Part shown: one piece after another, positions 10,319 through 18,796 of the stretch
How the letters are laid out: each line of letters begins with the position of its first letter
Position numbering within the stretch: position 1 is the first letter of the stretch
Assembly: GCF_003688995.1 (NCBI RefSeq)
Contig: NZ_PENI01000005.1
Location: 124,001-188,000, forward strand
From: Streptomyces shenzhenensis
Lineage (GTDB): Bacteria; Actinomycetota; Actinomycetes; Streptomycetales; Streptomycetaceae
Direction: 5' to 3'
DNA: 64,000 bases
Notes under the pieces: generated by a model
Databases searched by the model: none
Told to the model about the DNA's origin: nothing
The model's input: the letters and a program-made list of their open reading frames with translations, nothing else
Made by a program: the position numbers and the translations under genes

Positions 10319-11281
10319 TCACCGGGCCGTGCTCAGAGACAGGGCGAAGCGCTTCGCCCTGTCGGTCCACCAGTGGGCCGGCTCCAGTCCGGCGGCGGTC
10401 AGTTCCGCGGTCACCCCGTCCCTGCGGAACTTCGCCGACACCTCGGTGCGCAGTTCCTCGCCCGCCGCGAAGTGCACGGCGAGGTCGAGCACCGGCACCT
10501 TCACCGTCTGGGCCGTGCGGGAGCGCAGCCGCATCTCGATCCACTCGTTCTCCGCGTCCCACAGCGCCACATGGTCGAACGCGTCCGGATCGAAGTCGGC
10601 GCCCAGCTCGCGGTTGACGACGGCCAGCACGTTCTTGTCGAAGTCCGCCGTCACCCCGGCCGCGTCGTCGTACGCCCGGACCAGCGTCCGCTCGTCCTTG
10701 ACCAGGTCCGTGCCGAGCAGCAGGGCGTCGCCCGGGGACAGCAGACGCCGTACCGAGGCCAGGAAGGCGGTCCGTTCGGCGGGCAGCAGATTGCCGATCG
10801 TGCCGCCGAGGAAGGCCAGCAGCCTCGGGCCGGGCGTCTGCGGCAGGGTCAGGCCGGCCGTGAAGTCCGCGATCAGGGCGTGCACGGTGAGCCCAGGACG
10901 CTCCGCGATGAGAGCCTGACCGGCCTGGACGAGCGCGCTCTCGCTGACGTCCACCGGGACGTAGACGCGCAGATCGGTGAGGGCGTCGATCAGATGCCGG
11001 GTCTTCTCCGAGGAACCGGAGCCCAGCTCCACCAGGGTGTGCGCCCGGCTCGCGGCGGCGATCTCGTCCGCCCGCGCGAGGAGGATCTCCCGCTCGGCGC
11101 GCGTCGGGTAGTACTCGGGCAGTTCGGTGATCCGGTCGAACAGTTCGCTGCCCCGTGCGTCGTAGAACCACTTCGGCGGCAGCGTCTTGGGGGTTGCGGT
11201 GAGGCCGCGGCGGACGTCGGCGCGCAGTGCCGCGTCCGTGGCGTCCTCCGGGAGGGTGCGGGTGACGTGCAGGGGAGTCAC
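10319..11281 (-). CDS. egtD: L-histidine N-alpha-methyltransferase
   Basis: A 320-residue SAM-dependent methyltransferase of the EgtD (DUF2260) family. Marks include PPKWFYDARGSELFDRIT near the N-terminus, the SAM loop ELGSGSSEKT, the FLGGTIGN motif and the DFDPDAF histidine-binding region. It trimethylates histidine to hercynine, the first ergothioneine step. I prefer GTG 11281 because AAGGAG lies eight bases upstream; the TTG at 11287 would put the ribosome binding site only two bases away. It is the last gene of the egtA-B-C-D operon, 12 bases after egtC. Confidence 0.95.
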   Translation of the reverse strand: MTPLHVTRTLPEDATDAALRADVRRGLTATPKTLPPKWFYDARGSELFDRITELPEYYPTRAEREILLARADEIAAASRAHTLVELGSGSSEKTRHLIDALTDLRVYVPVDVSESALVQAGQALIAERPGLTVHALIADFTAGLTLPQTPGPRLLAFLGGTIGNLLPAERTAFLASVRRLLSPGDALLLGTDLVKDERTLVRAYDDAAGVTADFDKNVLAVVNRELGADFDPDAFDHVALWDAENEWIEMRLRSRTAQTVKVPVLDLAVHFAAGEELRTEVSAKFRRDGVTAELTAAGLEPAHWWTDRAKRFALSLSTAR

Positions 11282-11293
11282 GTGCAAGGCTCC

Positions 11294-12055
11294 TTACGGT
11301 GCGGGTGCCGGGTCCTTGAGCGAGCTGAGCCGGACCTCGGCGCGGTCCGCCCTGAGCAGGCTGCGGTCGGGGACCTCCTGCCAGCGCGGATCGTCGTCGT
11401 ACGGTTCGGAGGCGACGACGGTGCCGCCGCCCGGCCCGGTGCGGTACCAGAGGGTGTCGCCCCAGGCGGTGGCCAGAACGGCGGTGCCGTCGGTCAGCAG
11501 CAGGTTGAGCCGGGAGGCCGGGGCCGCCTCGGCCAGCTCACGGACCGTGCCGGCCAGCGCCCGGCCGGGATCCTCGCCCGCGCGCAGCCGGTGCAGCAGC
11601 AGCGCCCAGACGAACGCGGAGTCGGTGCGCGCCTCCAGCGAGAGCATCTCGACCGGCGGCAGCGCGGGGACCAGCGGCGCCGCCGCCGCGGGCCACCCGG
11701 CCACGGCGCCGTTGTGGCTGAACAGCCAGCGGTCCCCGGCGAACGGAGCTGCCGCGGCGGCCCCGTCCGCGCCGGGCAGGGTCGCGTCCCGCACCGCGGC
11801 CAGCACGGCGCCGCTGCGCACCACCCGGGCCAGGTCGGCGAAGGACGGATCGGCCCAGATCGGCCCGGACCGCCGGTAGCGCGCGGGCACCGGGTCGCCC
11901 GGCGCGTACCAGCCCACCCCGAAGCCGTCGGCGTTGACCGTCCCGTGCCGCTGCCGCCGCGGTGCCCACGACTGCCGGTACAGGCCGTGCGGCGGGTCCA
12001 CCAGGAGCCGGCCGAGCGGCTCCTCGGGCCCCAGATAGGCCAGGTGCCGGCACAT
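11294..12055 (-). CDS. egtC: Gamma-glutamyl-hercynylcysteine sulfoxide hydrolase
   Basis: A 253-residue class II glutamine amidotransferase-fold protein. After Met removal the N-terminal Cys2 of MCRHLAYLGP becomes the nucleophile, and NADGFGVGWY and the FSHNGAVAG segment form the glutamyl pocket. EgtC removes the gamma-glutamyl group from the EgtB product. The ATG at 12055 shares a base with the egtB stop (TGATG), implying coupled translation. No egtE-like C-S lyase is in the window, so the last step must be encoded elsewhere. Confidence 0.93.
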   Translation of the reverse strand: MCRHLAYLGPEEPLGRLLVDPPHGLYRQSWAPRRQRHGTVNADGFGVGWYAPGDPVPARYRRSGPIWADPSFADLARVVRSGAVLAAVRDATLPGADGAAAAAPFAGDRWLFSHNGAVAGWPAAAAPLVPALPPVEMLSLEARTDSAFVWALLLHRLRAGEDPGRALAGTVRELAEAAPASRLNLLLTDGTAVLATAWGDTLWYRTGPGGGTVVASEPYDDDPRWQEVPDRSLLRADRAEVRLSSLKDPAPAP

Positions 12056-13371
12056 CAGACGGCTCCCGAGCGCGCGGTGCGGAACCCGGAGAAGATCTGC
12101 CGCCGGATCGGGTAGTCCCAGTTGCGGAACGTGCCCCGGCAGGCCACCGGGTCCACCGCGAACGAACCACCGCGCAGCACCTTGTGGTCGGACCCGAAGA
12201 ACACCTCCGAGTACTCCTGGTACGGGAACGCGGTGAAGCCCGGGTAGGGCAGGAAGTCGCTCGCCGTCCACTCCCAGACGTCGCCGATCAACTGCCGTAC
12301 ACCCAGCGGCGAGGCACCGGCCGGATAGCTGCCGGCCGGGGCCGGGCGCAGATGGCGCTGGCCCAGGTTGGCGTGGTCGGGCGTGGGGTCGGCGTCGCCC
12401 CACGGGTAGCGCGTCGAGCGGTCCTGGACGGGATCGTGCCGGGCGGCCTTTTCCCACTCCGCCTCGGTGGGCAGCCGCCGCCCGGCCCAGCGCGCGTACG
12501 CGTCCGCCTCGTACCAGCACACGTGCAGCACCGGCTCGTCGGGCGGTACGACCTCGGTGACCCCGAAGTGCCGGCGCAGCCACTGTCCGCCGTCGCGGCG
12601 CCAGAACAGCGGCGCGGAGATGCCGTGCCGGCGGATGTGTGCCCAGCCGGCCGGGGCCCACCAGCGTTCGTCGGTGTAGCCGCCGTCCTCGATGAACGCC
12701 TGGTACGCGGCGTTCGTCACCGGGGCGGTGTCGATGTGGAAGGGCGCCACCTCACGCCGGTGCGCGGGGCGTTCGTTGTCCAGCGCCCAGGGCTCGGTGG
12801 CCGTGCCCATCGTGAACGGGCCCCCGGGGACCAGGACTTCGGCCGGACCGTCGAACGGCGGCGCCGGGGCCGGGTCGGGCGCGGACAGGGCCCGCGGGCC
12901 CGTGCGGAGCTGATGGGTGATCAGCATCGTCTCGTCGTGCTGCTGTTCGTGCTGCGCGATCATCCCGAAGGCGAAGCCCGCCTCGGTCAGCCGGCTCCCG
13001 TGGAACGCGGCGCTCTCCAGCAGGTCGAGGGCGCGGCCGCGCACCTCGGCCGCGTAGCGGCGGGCCTCGTCGGGCGGCAGCAGCGGCAGCGTGGGACGCT
13101 CGGCGCGCGGGTGCTCGAAGGCGTCGTACAGGCTGTCTATCTCCGGGCGCATCGCCTCACGCCCGCCGACCGCCCGCAGCAGCCACAGCTCCTCCTGGTT
13201 GCCGATGTGGGCGAGGTCCCACACCAGCGGTGACATCAGCGGCGAGTGCTGCGCGACGAGGTCGGGCTCCTCGACACAGCTGGTCAGCAGGGTGGTGCGG
13301 GCCCGGGCCCGGGTGAGCGAGGCCAGCGCGCGGTCGCGGACGGCCTCGCCGTCCATCTCGGGGGCGGTCAT
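12055..13371 (-). CDS. egtB: Ergothioneine biosynthesis sulfoxide synthase
   Basis: A 438-residue two-domain protein. The N-terminal DinB-like helical domain carries the non-haem iron motif H-x3-H-x-E (within AQHEQQHDE, about 140). The C-terminal half is a formylglycine-enzyme-like domain (VPGGPFTMGT..., VCWYEADAYARWAGRRLPTEAEWE, GDVWEWTASDF, LRGGSF, FSGFRTA). EgtB joins gamma-glutamylcysteine to hercynine through an iron-dependent S-C bond and sulfoxide formation. Its ATG overlaps the egtA stop (ATGA). The gene order and family match leave little doubt. Confidence 0.95.
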   Translation of the reverse strand: MTAPEMDGEAVRDRALASLTRARARTTLLTSCVEEPDLVAQHSPLMSPLVWDLAHIGNQEELWLLRAVGGREAMRPEIDSLYDAFEHPRAERPTLPLLPPDEARRYAAEVRGRALDLLESAAFHGSRLTEAGFAFGMIAQHEQQHDETMLITHQLRTGPRALSAPDPAPAPPFDGPAEVLVPGGPFTMGTATEPWALDNERPAHRREVAPFHIDTAPVTNAAYQAFIEDGGYTDERWWAPAGWAHIRRHGISAPLFWRRDGGQWLRRHFGVTEVVPPDEPVLHVCWYEADAYARWAGRRLPTEAEWEKAARHDPVQDRSTRYPWGDADPTPDHANLGQRHLRPAPAGSYPAGASPLGVRQLIGDVWEWTASDFLPYPGFTAFPYQEYSEVFFGSDHKVLRGGSFAVDPVACRGTFRNWDYPIRRQIFSGFRTARSGAV

Positions 13372-14711
13372 GCGGGGAAGTCCTTCCCATGAGCGGGGTG
13401 CGCCCCCATCGGACGGAGCCGGTTCCGCCCGTCCGGGGCGCGCAGTTCGTCGAGCAGGTCGTCGGCGGGGCAGCGGCCCCGGCGGACGTAGCGGTCGTGG
13501 TACGCCGCGACGGCGTCCGTGACCTCGGTGGTGGCGCCGAGCCTGGGCAGGGCCTCCAGGGCCGCCGTGAAACAGCCGATCGCCGCCTCGTGCAGCTCGG
13601 GGTCGCCGAGGCCGGAGCGTGCCGCGTCCAGCCACAGCGGGTTGTGCGGCGCGGGCAGCGCGAGCGAGCGTTCGGTCAGGGGTTTCACGGCCCGGTAGGC
13701 GGTCTCGGCGGCCTGCGGGTCGTCGAAGAGCGCGGCCGTCACCGCGAGCGGCACGATCCAGCCGTCCTCGCCGGGCTGCGCGTCGATCATGCGCAGCTCC
13801 AGGTGACCGCGCGGTCTGACCGGCGGGAACAGGGTCGTCAGATGGTAGTCGAGGTCTTCTCGGGTGGGCGCCCGGCGGGTGCGGGACCGGGTCCAGTCGC
13901 GGAAGCTGAGCCCGTCGGGGACCTCCCACGGGCCGCCGTCCCGGCGTACGCACATCACCGGCGCGTCCATGACGTGCCGGGCCCACGCGGCGCGCGGATC
14001 ACCGTTCAGCGGGGGCGCCCCGGCCCGCCCCGGCCCGATCTCCATCCACAGCAGCTGCCGCGTGGAGAGCCAGCCGGTGGGCCGCCGCCCGCTCATCGGG
14101 GAGTTGGCGAACGCGGCCACCAGGACCGGGCCCAGCTGGTGCGCGAGCCACCAGCGCCGCCCGTGGCCGAGCGGTCCCGGCTCCTCGTAGCCGGCGTCCA
14201 AGGACACCTGGACGGAGGCCGAGGTGCACATCATGTGCCGGCCGGCCGGGCCCGTACGGTCGAGACAGGTCTCCATCGCCGCGTACCGGGGCTCGCGCAG
14301 GAACCGGCGGGGCGGGTGCCAGGGGTCGTGGCCGAGGCCGACCGGACGGAGGCCGTTCTGGCGCAGGGTCGCGCGGACGGCGTCGAGATCGGCGGAGACG
14401 GTGCCTATGCACTCCATCAGCGAGGCGGCGGGCGGCGAACTCAGCTCCAGCTGGCCGCCGGGCTCGACGGTGAGCGCCGACCTCAGGGGCACGGACCGCA
14501 GTGCGGCGTAGGCCGCTTCGAGTCGTTCGGGTGTCACGGGGAGCTGCGGTGTGCGCAGCTCATGGACGAGCCATTCCACTTCCACGCCGATGGTGCGGGG
14601 CGGGCCCGTCTTGAAGCAGATGCCGCGGACGAGCGCCTCGACCTCTGCTTCGGTGAGGGCGGTACGGGGTGCCGTACAGTCGCTCGCCGACGCGGTAGAT
14701 GCATCCGACAT
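13368..14711 (-). CDS. egtA: Glutamate-cysteine ligase EgtA
   Basis: A 447-residue GCS2-type ligase. IGVEVEWLVHE near the N-terminus and the EPGGQLELSSPPA strand are the usual ATP/glutamate-site segments, followed by HMMCTSASVQVSLD and GHLELRMIDAQP. It makes gamma-glutamylcysteine for EgtB. ATG 14711 has an ideal ribosome binding site (AGGAGG seven bases ahead on the minus strand). It heads the egtABCD operon; the promoter must lie in 14712-14929. Ergothioneine is a cytosolic antioxidant thiol-histidine. Confidence 0.94.
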   Translation of the reverse strand: MSDASTASASDCTAPRTALTEAEVEALVRGICFKTGPPRTIGVEVEWLVHELRTPQLPVTPERLEAAYAALRSVPLRSALTVEPGGQLELSSPPAASLMECIGTVSADLDAVRATLRQNGLRPVGLGHDPWHPPRRFLREPRYAAMETCLDRTGPAGRHMMCTSASVQVSLDAGYEEPGPLGHGRRWWLAHQLGPVLVAAFANSPMSGRRPTGWLSTRQLLWMEIGPGRAGAPPLNGDPRAAWARHVMDAPVMCVRRDGGPWEVPDGLSFRDWTRSRTRRAPTREDLDYHLTTLFPPVRPRGHLELRMIDAQPGEDGWIVPLAVTAALFDDPQAAETAYRAVKPLTERSLALPAPHNPLWLDAARSGLGDPELHEAAIGCFTAALEALPRLGATTEVTDAVAAYHDRYVRRGRCPADDLLDELRAPDGRNRLRPMGAHPAHGKDFPA

Positions 14712-14929
14712 GTCGGGATCCTCCTGAGATTCCACCATGCCACCGGCCCGGATTCCGGTGGAGCCGGGCGGGCACTCGTCCCACCCAAGACCCTGGGAGC
14801 GATGCGCACAAGGGTGCGCAACGGGACGTTCCGGATCCGTCACCTCCGTTTCCGTGCGCGTTTCCAGCGCGTTCCGGGGCCGGGAAAACTCCGTTGCACC
14901 GCTGCACCAGCATCACCCACGATGCGGGT

Positions 14930-14992
14930 ATGAGCACGACGGGGGAGAGCGCACGGCGCGCGTTCAGGACGCCCACGGGGGTGGCGGAGTGA
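14930..14992 (+). CDS. Possible 20-residue leader peptide upstream of the PARG-like gene
   Basis: An ATG at 14930 opens a 20-codon frame whose TGA overlaps the GTG start of the next gene (GTGA). TTGCAC (14894-14899) and CACGAT (14918-14923), 18 bases apart, could be a promoter that would start the transcript at this ATG, that is, a leaderless message. If translated, it would couple ribosomes to the PARG-like gene. No similarity is recognised; the peptide is Arg/Thr rich. This is a positional inference only. Confidence 0.35.
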   Translation: MSTTGESARRAFRTPTGVAE

Positions 14993-15816
14993 GCGCGCGG
15001 CTGCGTGCGACGGCACGGCAGACGGAGCAGATCGTGGCGGCCGGGGCCTATCGCGCACCCGGCGGGCACGAGGTCGCGCTGGCCGCCGCGATCGAGGCCG
15101 CGCGTGGCGGCACGCGGATGCACGGACCGGGGCCGGTTCAGGTGTCACAGGCCCCGCCCGCGGACACGTTCTTCGAGGTCACGGGCGAGAGCAGCCTGGA
15201 GGCCGCGGCCCGGCTGGCCGCCGCTCCGGTCGCCGTGCTGAATTTCGCCTCCGCGCGTAACCCGGGTGGCGGATACCTCAACGGCGCCCAGGCCCAGGAG
15301 GAGGCCCTGTGCCGTGCCTCCGCGCTGCACACCTGTCTGCTGCGGGCCCCGGAGTTCTACGCGCACCACCGTGCCCACCGCGATCCGTTCTACACCGACC
15401 GGGTCATCCACTCGCCGGCCGTGCCCGTCTTCCGGGACGACCGGGGCGCCCTGCTCGACGAGCCGTTCACGGCCGGATTCCTCACGGCCGCGGCGCCGAA
15501 CGCCGGGGTCGTCAGGCGTGCGGCGCCGGAGCGCGCGGGCGAACTGCCGCGGGCCCTCGCCGTGCGCGCCGAGCGGGTCCTGGAGACCGCCGCGGCGCAC
15601 GGCTACCGGCGCCTCGTGCTGGGCGCCTGGGGCTGCGGTGTGTTCCAGAACGACCCGGCCCAGGTGGCGCGCGCCTTCAGCGCCCTGCTCGGCCCCGGCG
15701 GGCGATTCGCGCAGTCATTCGAACATGTGGTGTTCGGGGTGCTGGCCCGGACGCCGGGAGCCGTGGTGCGGGCCGCATTCGTGCGGGCGTTCGGTGCGCC
15801 TCAGCGCCAGCCGTAG
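14989..15816 (+). CDS. TIGR02452 family bacterial-type poly(ADP-ribose) glycohydrolase-like protein
   Basis: A 275-residue protein with the microbial PARG-cat signature GGG-x(7)-QEE: GGG at 93-95 and QEE at 103-105 within NPGGGYLNGAQAQEEA. An LNFASARNPGGG strand precedes it, and the C-terminal LVLGAWGCGVFQNDP loop is typical of macrodomain folds. These enzymes hydrolyse ADP-ribose chains; the QEE glutamates are catalytic. GTG 14989 has a GGTGGCGGA stretch just upstream and overlaps the stop of a possible leader peptide. The 3' end overlaps the convergent PemK/MazF-like gene by 16 bases. Function is well supported by motif; physiological targets are unknown. Confidence 0.82.
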   Translation: MSARLRATARQTEQIVAAGAYRAPGGHEVALAAAIEAARGGTRMHGPGPVQVSQAPPADTFFEVTGESSLEAAARLAAAPVAVLNFASARNPGGGYLNGAQAQEEALCRASALHTCLLRAPEFYAHHRAHRDPFYTDRVIHSPAVPVFRDDRGALLDEPFTAGFLTAAAPNAGVVRRAAPERAGELPRALAVRAERVLETAAAHGYRRLVLGAWGCGVFQNDPAQVARAFSALLGPGGRFAQSFEHVVFGVLARTPGAVVRAAFVRAFGAPQRQP

Positions 15817-16247
15817 CGCTCCCGCAGCCGGTGCACCACCAGGTTGAACCGCATCCGGTCCAGAGCGCACGCCTCCCGGCGCATGCCCTGCTCGTGCAGC
15901 CGCAGCACCCGGTCCACGTCCACCCAGGAGTCACGCCCCGAGCGGTCCCACGGCCCGCTGCCGATCGGCACCCACTCCCGGTCACCGTCGTGCTGCTTGC
16001 TCGACAGTTGCACCGCCAGCAGGGTGCCGGCCGCCTCGCGGGCCACGACCAGCACCGGCCGGTCCTTGCCGCGTCCGTCGTTCTCCTCGAACGGCACCCA
16101 GGTCCACACGATCTCCCCGGGATCGGGGTCGCCGTCGTGCGCGGGCGCGTACTCGGTGCGCACCCGGCCCACCTCGCGGGGGTCGGCCTCGGCGGTGGCG
16201 GTGGGGCCGTAGCGGCCCGGGATGTCTTCATCGGTAAAGGCAGTCAC
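15801..16247 (-). CDS. PemK/MazF-like family protein
   Basis: A 148-residue protein. Its central part has the MazF/PemK barrel pattern: PGEIVWTWVPFEE, then GKDRPVLVVAREAAGTLLAVQLSSK, then WVDVDRVLRL. In MazF toxins the early basic/Pro turn and the Arg-Pro of K-x-R-P-V form the RNase site. GTG 16247 is the start consistent with the frame; the upstream ribosome binding site is weak. No small antitoxin gene is adjacent upstream, so toxin activity is doubtful. It may be one of the solitary Streptomyces members. It converges with the PARG-like gene with a 16-base overlap. Confidence 0.68.
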   Translation of the reverse strand: MTAFTDEDIPGRYGPTATAEADPREVGRVRTEYAPAHDGDPDPGEIVWTWVPFEENDGRGKDRPVLVVAREAAGTLLAVQLSSKQHDGDREWVPIGSGPWDRSGRDSWVDVDRVLRLHEQGMRREACALDRMRFNLVVHRLRERYGWR

Positions 16248-16419
16248 GGGGGAACCCTAAGCGCTCCGCTGGAAATGCCGCGATGTGCTGTCGGTCGTCC
16301 GCGGCACCGTCGTGGCTGGTCGCGCAGTTCCCCGCGCCCCTTCGGTGCGCTGCCGAACCGCAGCGGCCGGGGTGCCGCGGATACGTCCCCGGCGGGCGAA
16401 GTCCCGTTCGGGGCCCTGG

Positions 16420-16926
16420 TCAGGACAGTTCGTCGGGGACGGCGACGGGGCAGGGGCGGGGGGAGTCGGTTCTGGGCCAGGGACGGTGGGTGAGCCGTTC
16501 GATGTCCGAGTTGAACTGCCGCAGGTCCGCGATGAAGCGGCGCCGGCGCTCGGGTGGCCAGTCGGCGACGACCTCGGCGAGGCCGTCGGTCATGGCCGTG
16601 CGCTGTACGGCAAGACGCCGCAGGCCCTCCTCGGTGATCCGGTACTTGCGGGCCACCCCGCCGGCCGGGTCGAGCGTCCGCTCCACCAGCCCCTGGCGCA
16701 GCAGGGCCGAGGTCTGCCGGGTGAACGTCGACGCGGCGAGCCCGAAGGCCTCGACGAACTCCGGCACGGACATCGGCCCCTGTGCCTCCAGCCTGCTGAG
16801 CAGCACATAGCCGCTGCGGTCCAGCTCGTCGCCGCCGTGCACGCCGCGGGGTGACGGCAGGTCCCGGTGGCGCGTCAGTATCAGCAGCTCCCGCTCGATG
16901 CCTTCTGCTGCCTCTCGGGCATCCAC
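16420..16926 (-). CDS. MarR family transcriptional regulator (paralogue of 45842-46297)
   Basis: A 168-residue winged-helix regulator. The DNA-binding core runs from RSGYVLLSRLEAQGPMS through TRQTSALLRQGLVER to the wing GGVARKYRITEEG. Over this core and the following helices it closely resembles the MarR at 45842-46297, down to the shared DPAGG and RPWPR segments. GTG 16926 has GGAGGA ahead of it on the minus strand. It is divergent from the P450 gene, with ATGCAC-type operator repeats between them, so it likely represses the P450/ferredoxin transcript and itself. The C-terminal tail after RPWPR is not shared with the paralogue. Confidence 0.85.
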   Translation of the reverse strand: MDAREAAEGIERELLILTRHRDLPSPRGVHGGDELDRSGYVLLSRLEAQGPMSVPEFVEAFGLAASTFTRQTSALLRQGLVERTLDPAGGVARKYRITEEGLRRLAVQRTAMTDGLAEVVADWPPERRRRFIADLRQFNSDIERLTHRPWPRTDSPRPCPVAVPDELS

Positions 16927-16992
16927 CCCGCGTCCTCCGTCCCCCGTGACCGTGGGCTCACCCTACGGTGAAAACACGCCATGCGAGCAGAA

Positions 16993-17023
16993 GTGCATCA
17001 TGCACACTTGATGCACGATGCAC
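16993..17023. promoter_or_regulatory. MarR operator repeats in the marR/P450 intergenic region
   Basis: GTGCAT-C-ATGCAC (16993-17005) is a perfect 13-bp palindrome. Two further direct copies of ATGCAC lie at 17011-17016 and 17018-17023. The second block, ATGCACGATGCACA, is nearly identical to a block upstream of the MFS gene (46411-46424). TTGATG (17008-17013), a possible -35 for the P450 gene, lies inside the array. Confidence 0.65.
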
Positions 17024-17123
17024 AATGACAGTAGCGTCCCGTTCGTGACCGCGTCCGCGTCTGTGCGCCACACCCCCACCACACCCCCGCCATGAATCTC
17101 CCACCCCCCACGAGGAGAACCAG

Positions 17124-18341
17124 ATGCGCCCCGACGACCAGGCCCTTCGTCTGCCCCTGCCCACCGACAGCCCCCTGGAGCCGCCCGCCGAATGGGAGCG
17201 GCTGCGCAGGCAGTGCCCGGTGGCCACCGTCGAACTCCCCAGCGGGGACCGGGCGGCCTTCCTGACCCGCTACGACCACGTCAAGGCACTGCTCACCGAC
17301 GCCCGCTTCACCCGCCCGAAGGCCGGGGACGGCGCCGCCCGCATCGCCCCCGAGGGCGTGGGCGGCCCCGCGGCCGACGGCGACGGCGCGCTGACCCTGC
17401 CGGACCGCGGCGAGCCCCATCAGCGGTGGCGGCGCCAGGTCGGCAAGTACTTCACCGCCAAGCGCATGACGGCGCTGCGCCCCGGCATGGTGCGGACCGC
17501 CGAACACCTGGTGGACGAGATGATCCGGCGCGGCCGGCCCGGCGACCTCAAGGCCGGTCTCGGCTTCCCGCTGCCCGTCTACGTCATCTGCGACATCCTG
17601 GGCGTGCCCGCCGAGGACCGGGACCGTTTCTCCCACTGGTCCGACGCCTTCCTGAACGTCACCCGCTTCTCCGGCGAGCACACCAGGGCGGCCCACGACG
17701 AGTTCGTCGCGTACATGTCCGCGCACATCGAGGCGATCCGGGCACGGCCCGGAGACGACCTGCTCGGCATGCTGGTCAAGGAGCGCGAGACGGACGGCGA
17801 GGGGCTGTCCGACCAGGAACTCATCGCCACCGGCATGGGACTGCTGGTCGCGGGCCACGAGACCACCGCGAACATGATCGGCAAGATGGTCTCCCTGCTG
17901 CTCGCCGACCGCGGCCGGTGGGAGGGGCTGCTGGCCGACCCCTCGCTGGTGCGCACCGCGGTGGAGGAGTCGCTGCGGTTCGACGCCAACCTCGGCTTCG
18001 GCATGCGGCGTTACCTCACCGAGGACGTCGAGATCGACGGCGAACTGCTGCCGAGCGGCACCACCGTGGTGTGCAGCATGCCCGCCGCCAACCGCGACGA
18101 GCGGGCCTTCGCCGACGCCGACCGGATGGATCTCACCCGGTCCCCGAACCCGCACCTGACCTTCGGTGCCGGGCCGCACTCCTGCCTGGGGCAGGCACTG
18201 GCCCGTACGGAGCTCCAGGTCGCCCTGGAGGTACTGCTGCGCAAGCTGCCCACCCTCCGGCTGGCCGTGCCCGCCGAGGAACTGCCGCGAGTCCAGGGCC
18301 TCCTGGTGGGTGGCCTGAGCGCGGTACCGGTGACCTGGTGA
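17124..18341 (+). CDS. Cytochrome P450
   Basis: A 405-residue soluble bacterial P450. The I-helix oxygen motif is AGHETT at 243-248, the K-helix E-x-x-R is E282-R285, and the haem loop FGAGPHSCLGQALARTE has the ligand Cys at 354. The ferredoxin encoded 32 bases downstream is its likely redox partner. A GAGGAGAACC site precedes the ATG. The family resembles CYP105/CYP107-like actinobacterial enzymes acting on xenobiotics or secondary metabolites, but the substrate is not predictable. Control by the divergent MarR is likely. Relics of a flavoprotein and a lactonase-like protein follow, so the present pair may be what remains of a longer catabolic operon. Confidence 0.93.
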   Translation: MRPDDQALRLPLPTDSPLEPPAEWERLRRQCPVATVELPSGDRAAFLTRYDHVKALLTDARFTRPKAGDGAARIAPEGVGGPAADGDGALTLPDRGEPHQRWRRQVGKYFTAKRMTALRPGMVRTAEHLVDEMIRRGRPGDLKAGLGFPLPVYVICDILGVPAEDRDRFSHWSDAFLNVTRFSGEHTRAAHDEFVAYMSAHIEAIRARPGDDLLGMLVKERETDGEGLSDQELIATGMGLLVAGHETTANMIGKMVSLLLADRGRWEGLLADPSLVRTAVEESLRFDANLGFGMRRYLTEDVEIDGELLPSGTTVVCSMPAANRDERAFADADRMDLTRSPNPHLTFGAGPHSCLGQALARTELQVALEVLLRKLPTLRLAVPAEELPRVQGLLVGGLSAVPVTW

Positions 18342-18373
18342 CCGGACCGCACCCCCGAGGAGAGGACCGTCCG

Positions 18374-18580
18374 GTGAAGGTCAGTGTGGATCAGGACCGT
18401 TGCTGCGGCGCGGGCCAGTGCGTGCTGACCGCGCCCGAGGTGTTCGACCAGCGCGACGACGACGGCGTCGTCGTCCTGCTCGACGAGCGGCCCGCGCCGG
18501 ACCGGCACGCGTCGGTGCGCGAGGCAGCGGCCGTCTGCCCGGCGGCCGCCATCACGGTGACCGAGGAACCGGACGCCTGA
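18374..18580 (+). CDS. Ferredoxin (3Fe-4S type), P450 partner
   Basis: A 68-residue ferredoxin. The cluster ligands follow the C-x5-C ... C-P pattern of P450-linked [3Fe-4S] proteins: DRCCGAGQC near the N-terminus and VCPAAAI near the C-terminus, with TAPEVFDQRDDDG between them as in SuaB/SubB-type ferredoxins. GTG 18374 is preceded by GAGGAGAGGACC. It is cotranscribed with the P450 and would pass electrons from a ferredoxin reductase to the haem. The doubled Cys at the first ligand is slightly unusual. Confidence 0.9.
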   Translation: MKVSVDQDRCCGAGQCVLTAPEVFDQRDDDGVVVLLDERPAPDRHASVREAAAVCPAAAITVTEEPDA

Positions 18581-18599
18581 GCCGCCCGGTCTCCGGCGC

Positions 18600-18790
18600 A
18601 CCATCGGCGCGTACGGGTCCTTCGACGGGGACCCGTACGCCGACCCGGAGTTCACCCGAGAACCCCACCACGACCGGGTCGAAGTGCTCGTCGTGGGCGG
18701 CGGGTTCGGCGGTCCGCCCGCCGGTGCGCTGCCGCACTGCGCCTCGCAGCACGGCGCCGCGGGCACCCATGACACCTGGACCGGACCCCC
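18600..18790 (+). pseudogene. Relic of a flavin-dependent monooxygenase (N-terminal dinucleotide-binding part)
   Basis: One frame reads from about GSFDGDPYADPEF into a strand with the G-G-G-F-G-G dinucleotide fold (VEVLVVGGGFGG, about 18680-18715), the FAD-binding start seen in Baeyer-Villiger/FMO-type enzymes. The expected continuation is lost after PPAGALPHC and the frame drifts into random sequence. There is no ribosome binding site-linked start and no catalytic core. I read it as a truncated relic of the P450-ferredoxin operon. Confidence 0.5.
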
Positions 18791-18796
18791 CGGGCG

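Noticed and set aside
8931..10919. 662-codon plus-strand open frame crossing the binding-protein and egtD genes
   Set aside because: It overlaps two secure genes in other frames and is Arg/Gly-rich noise.
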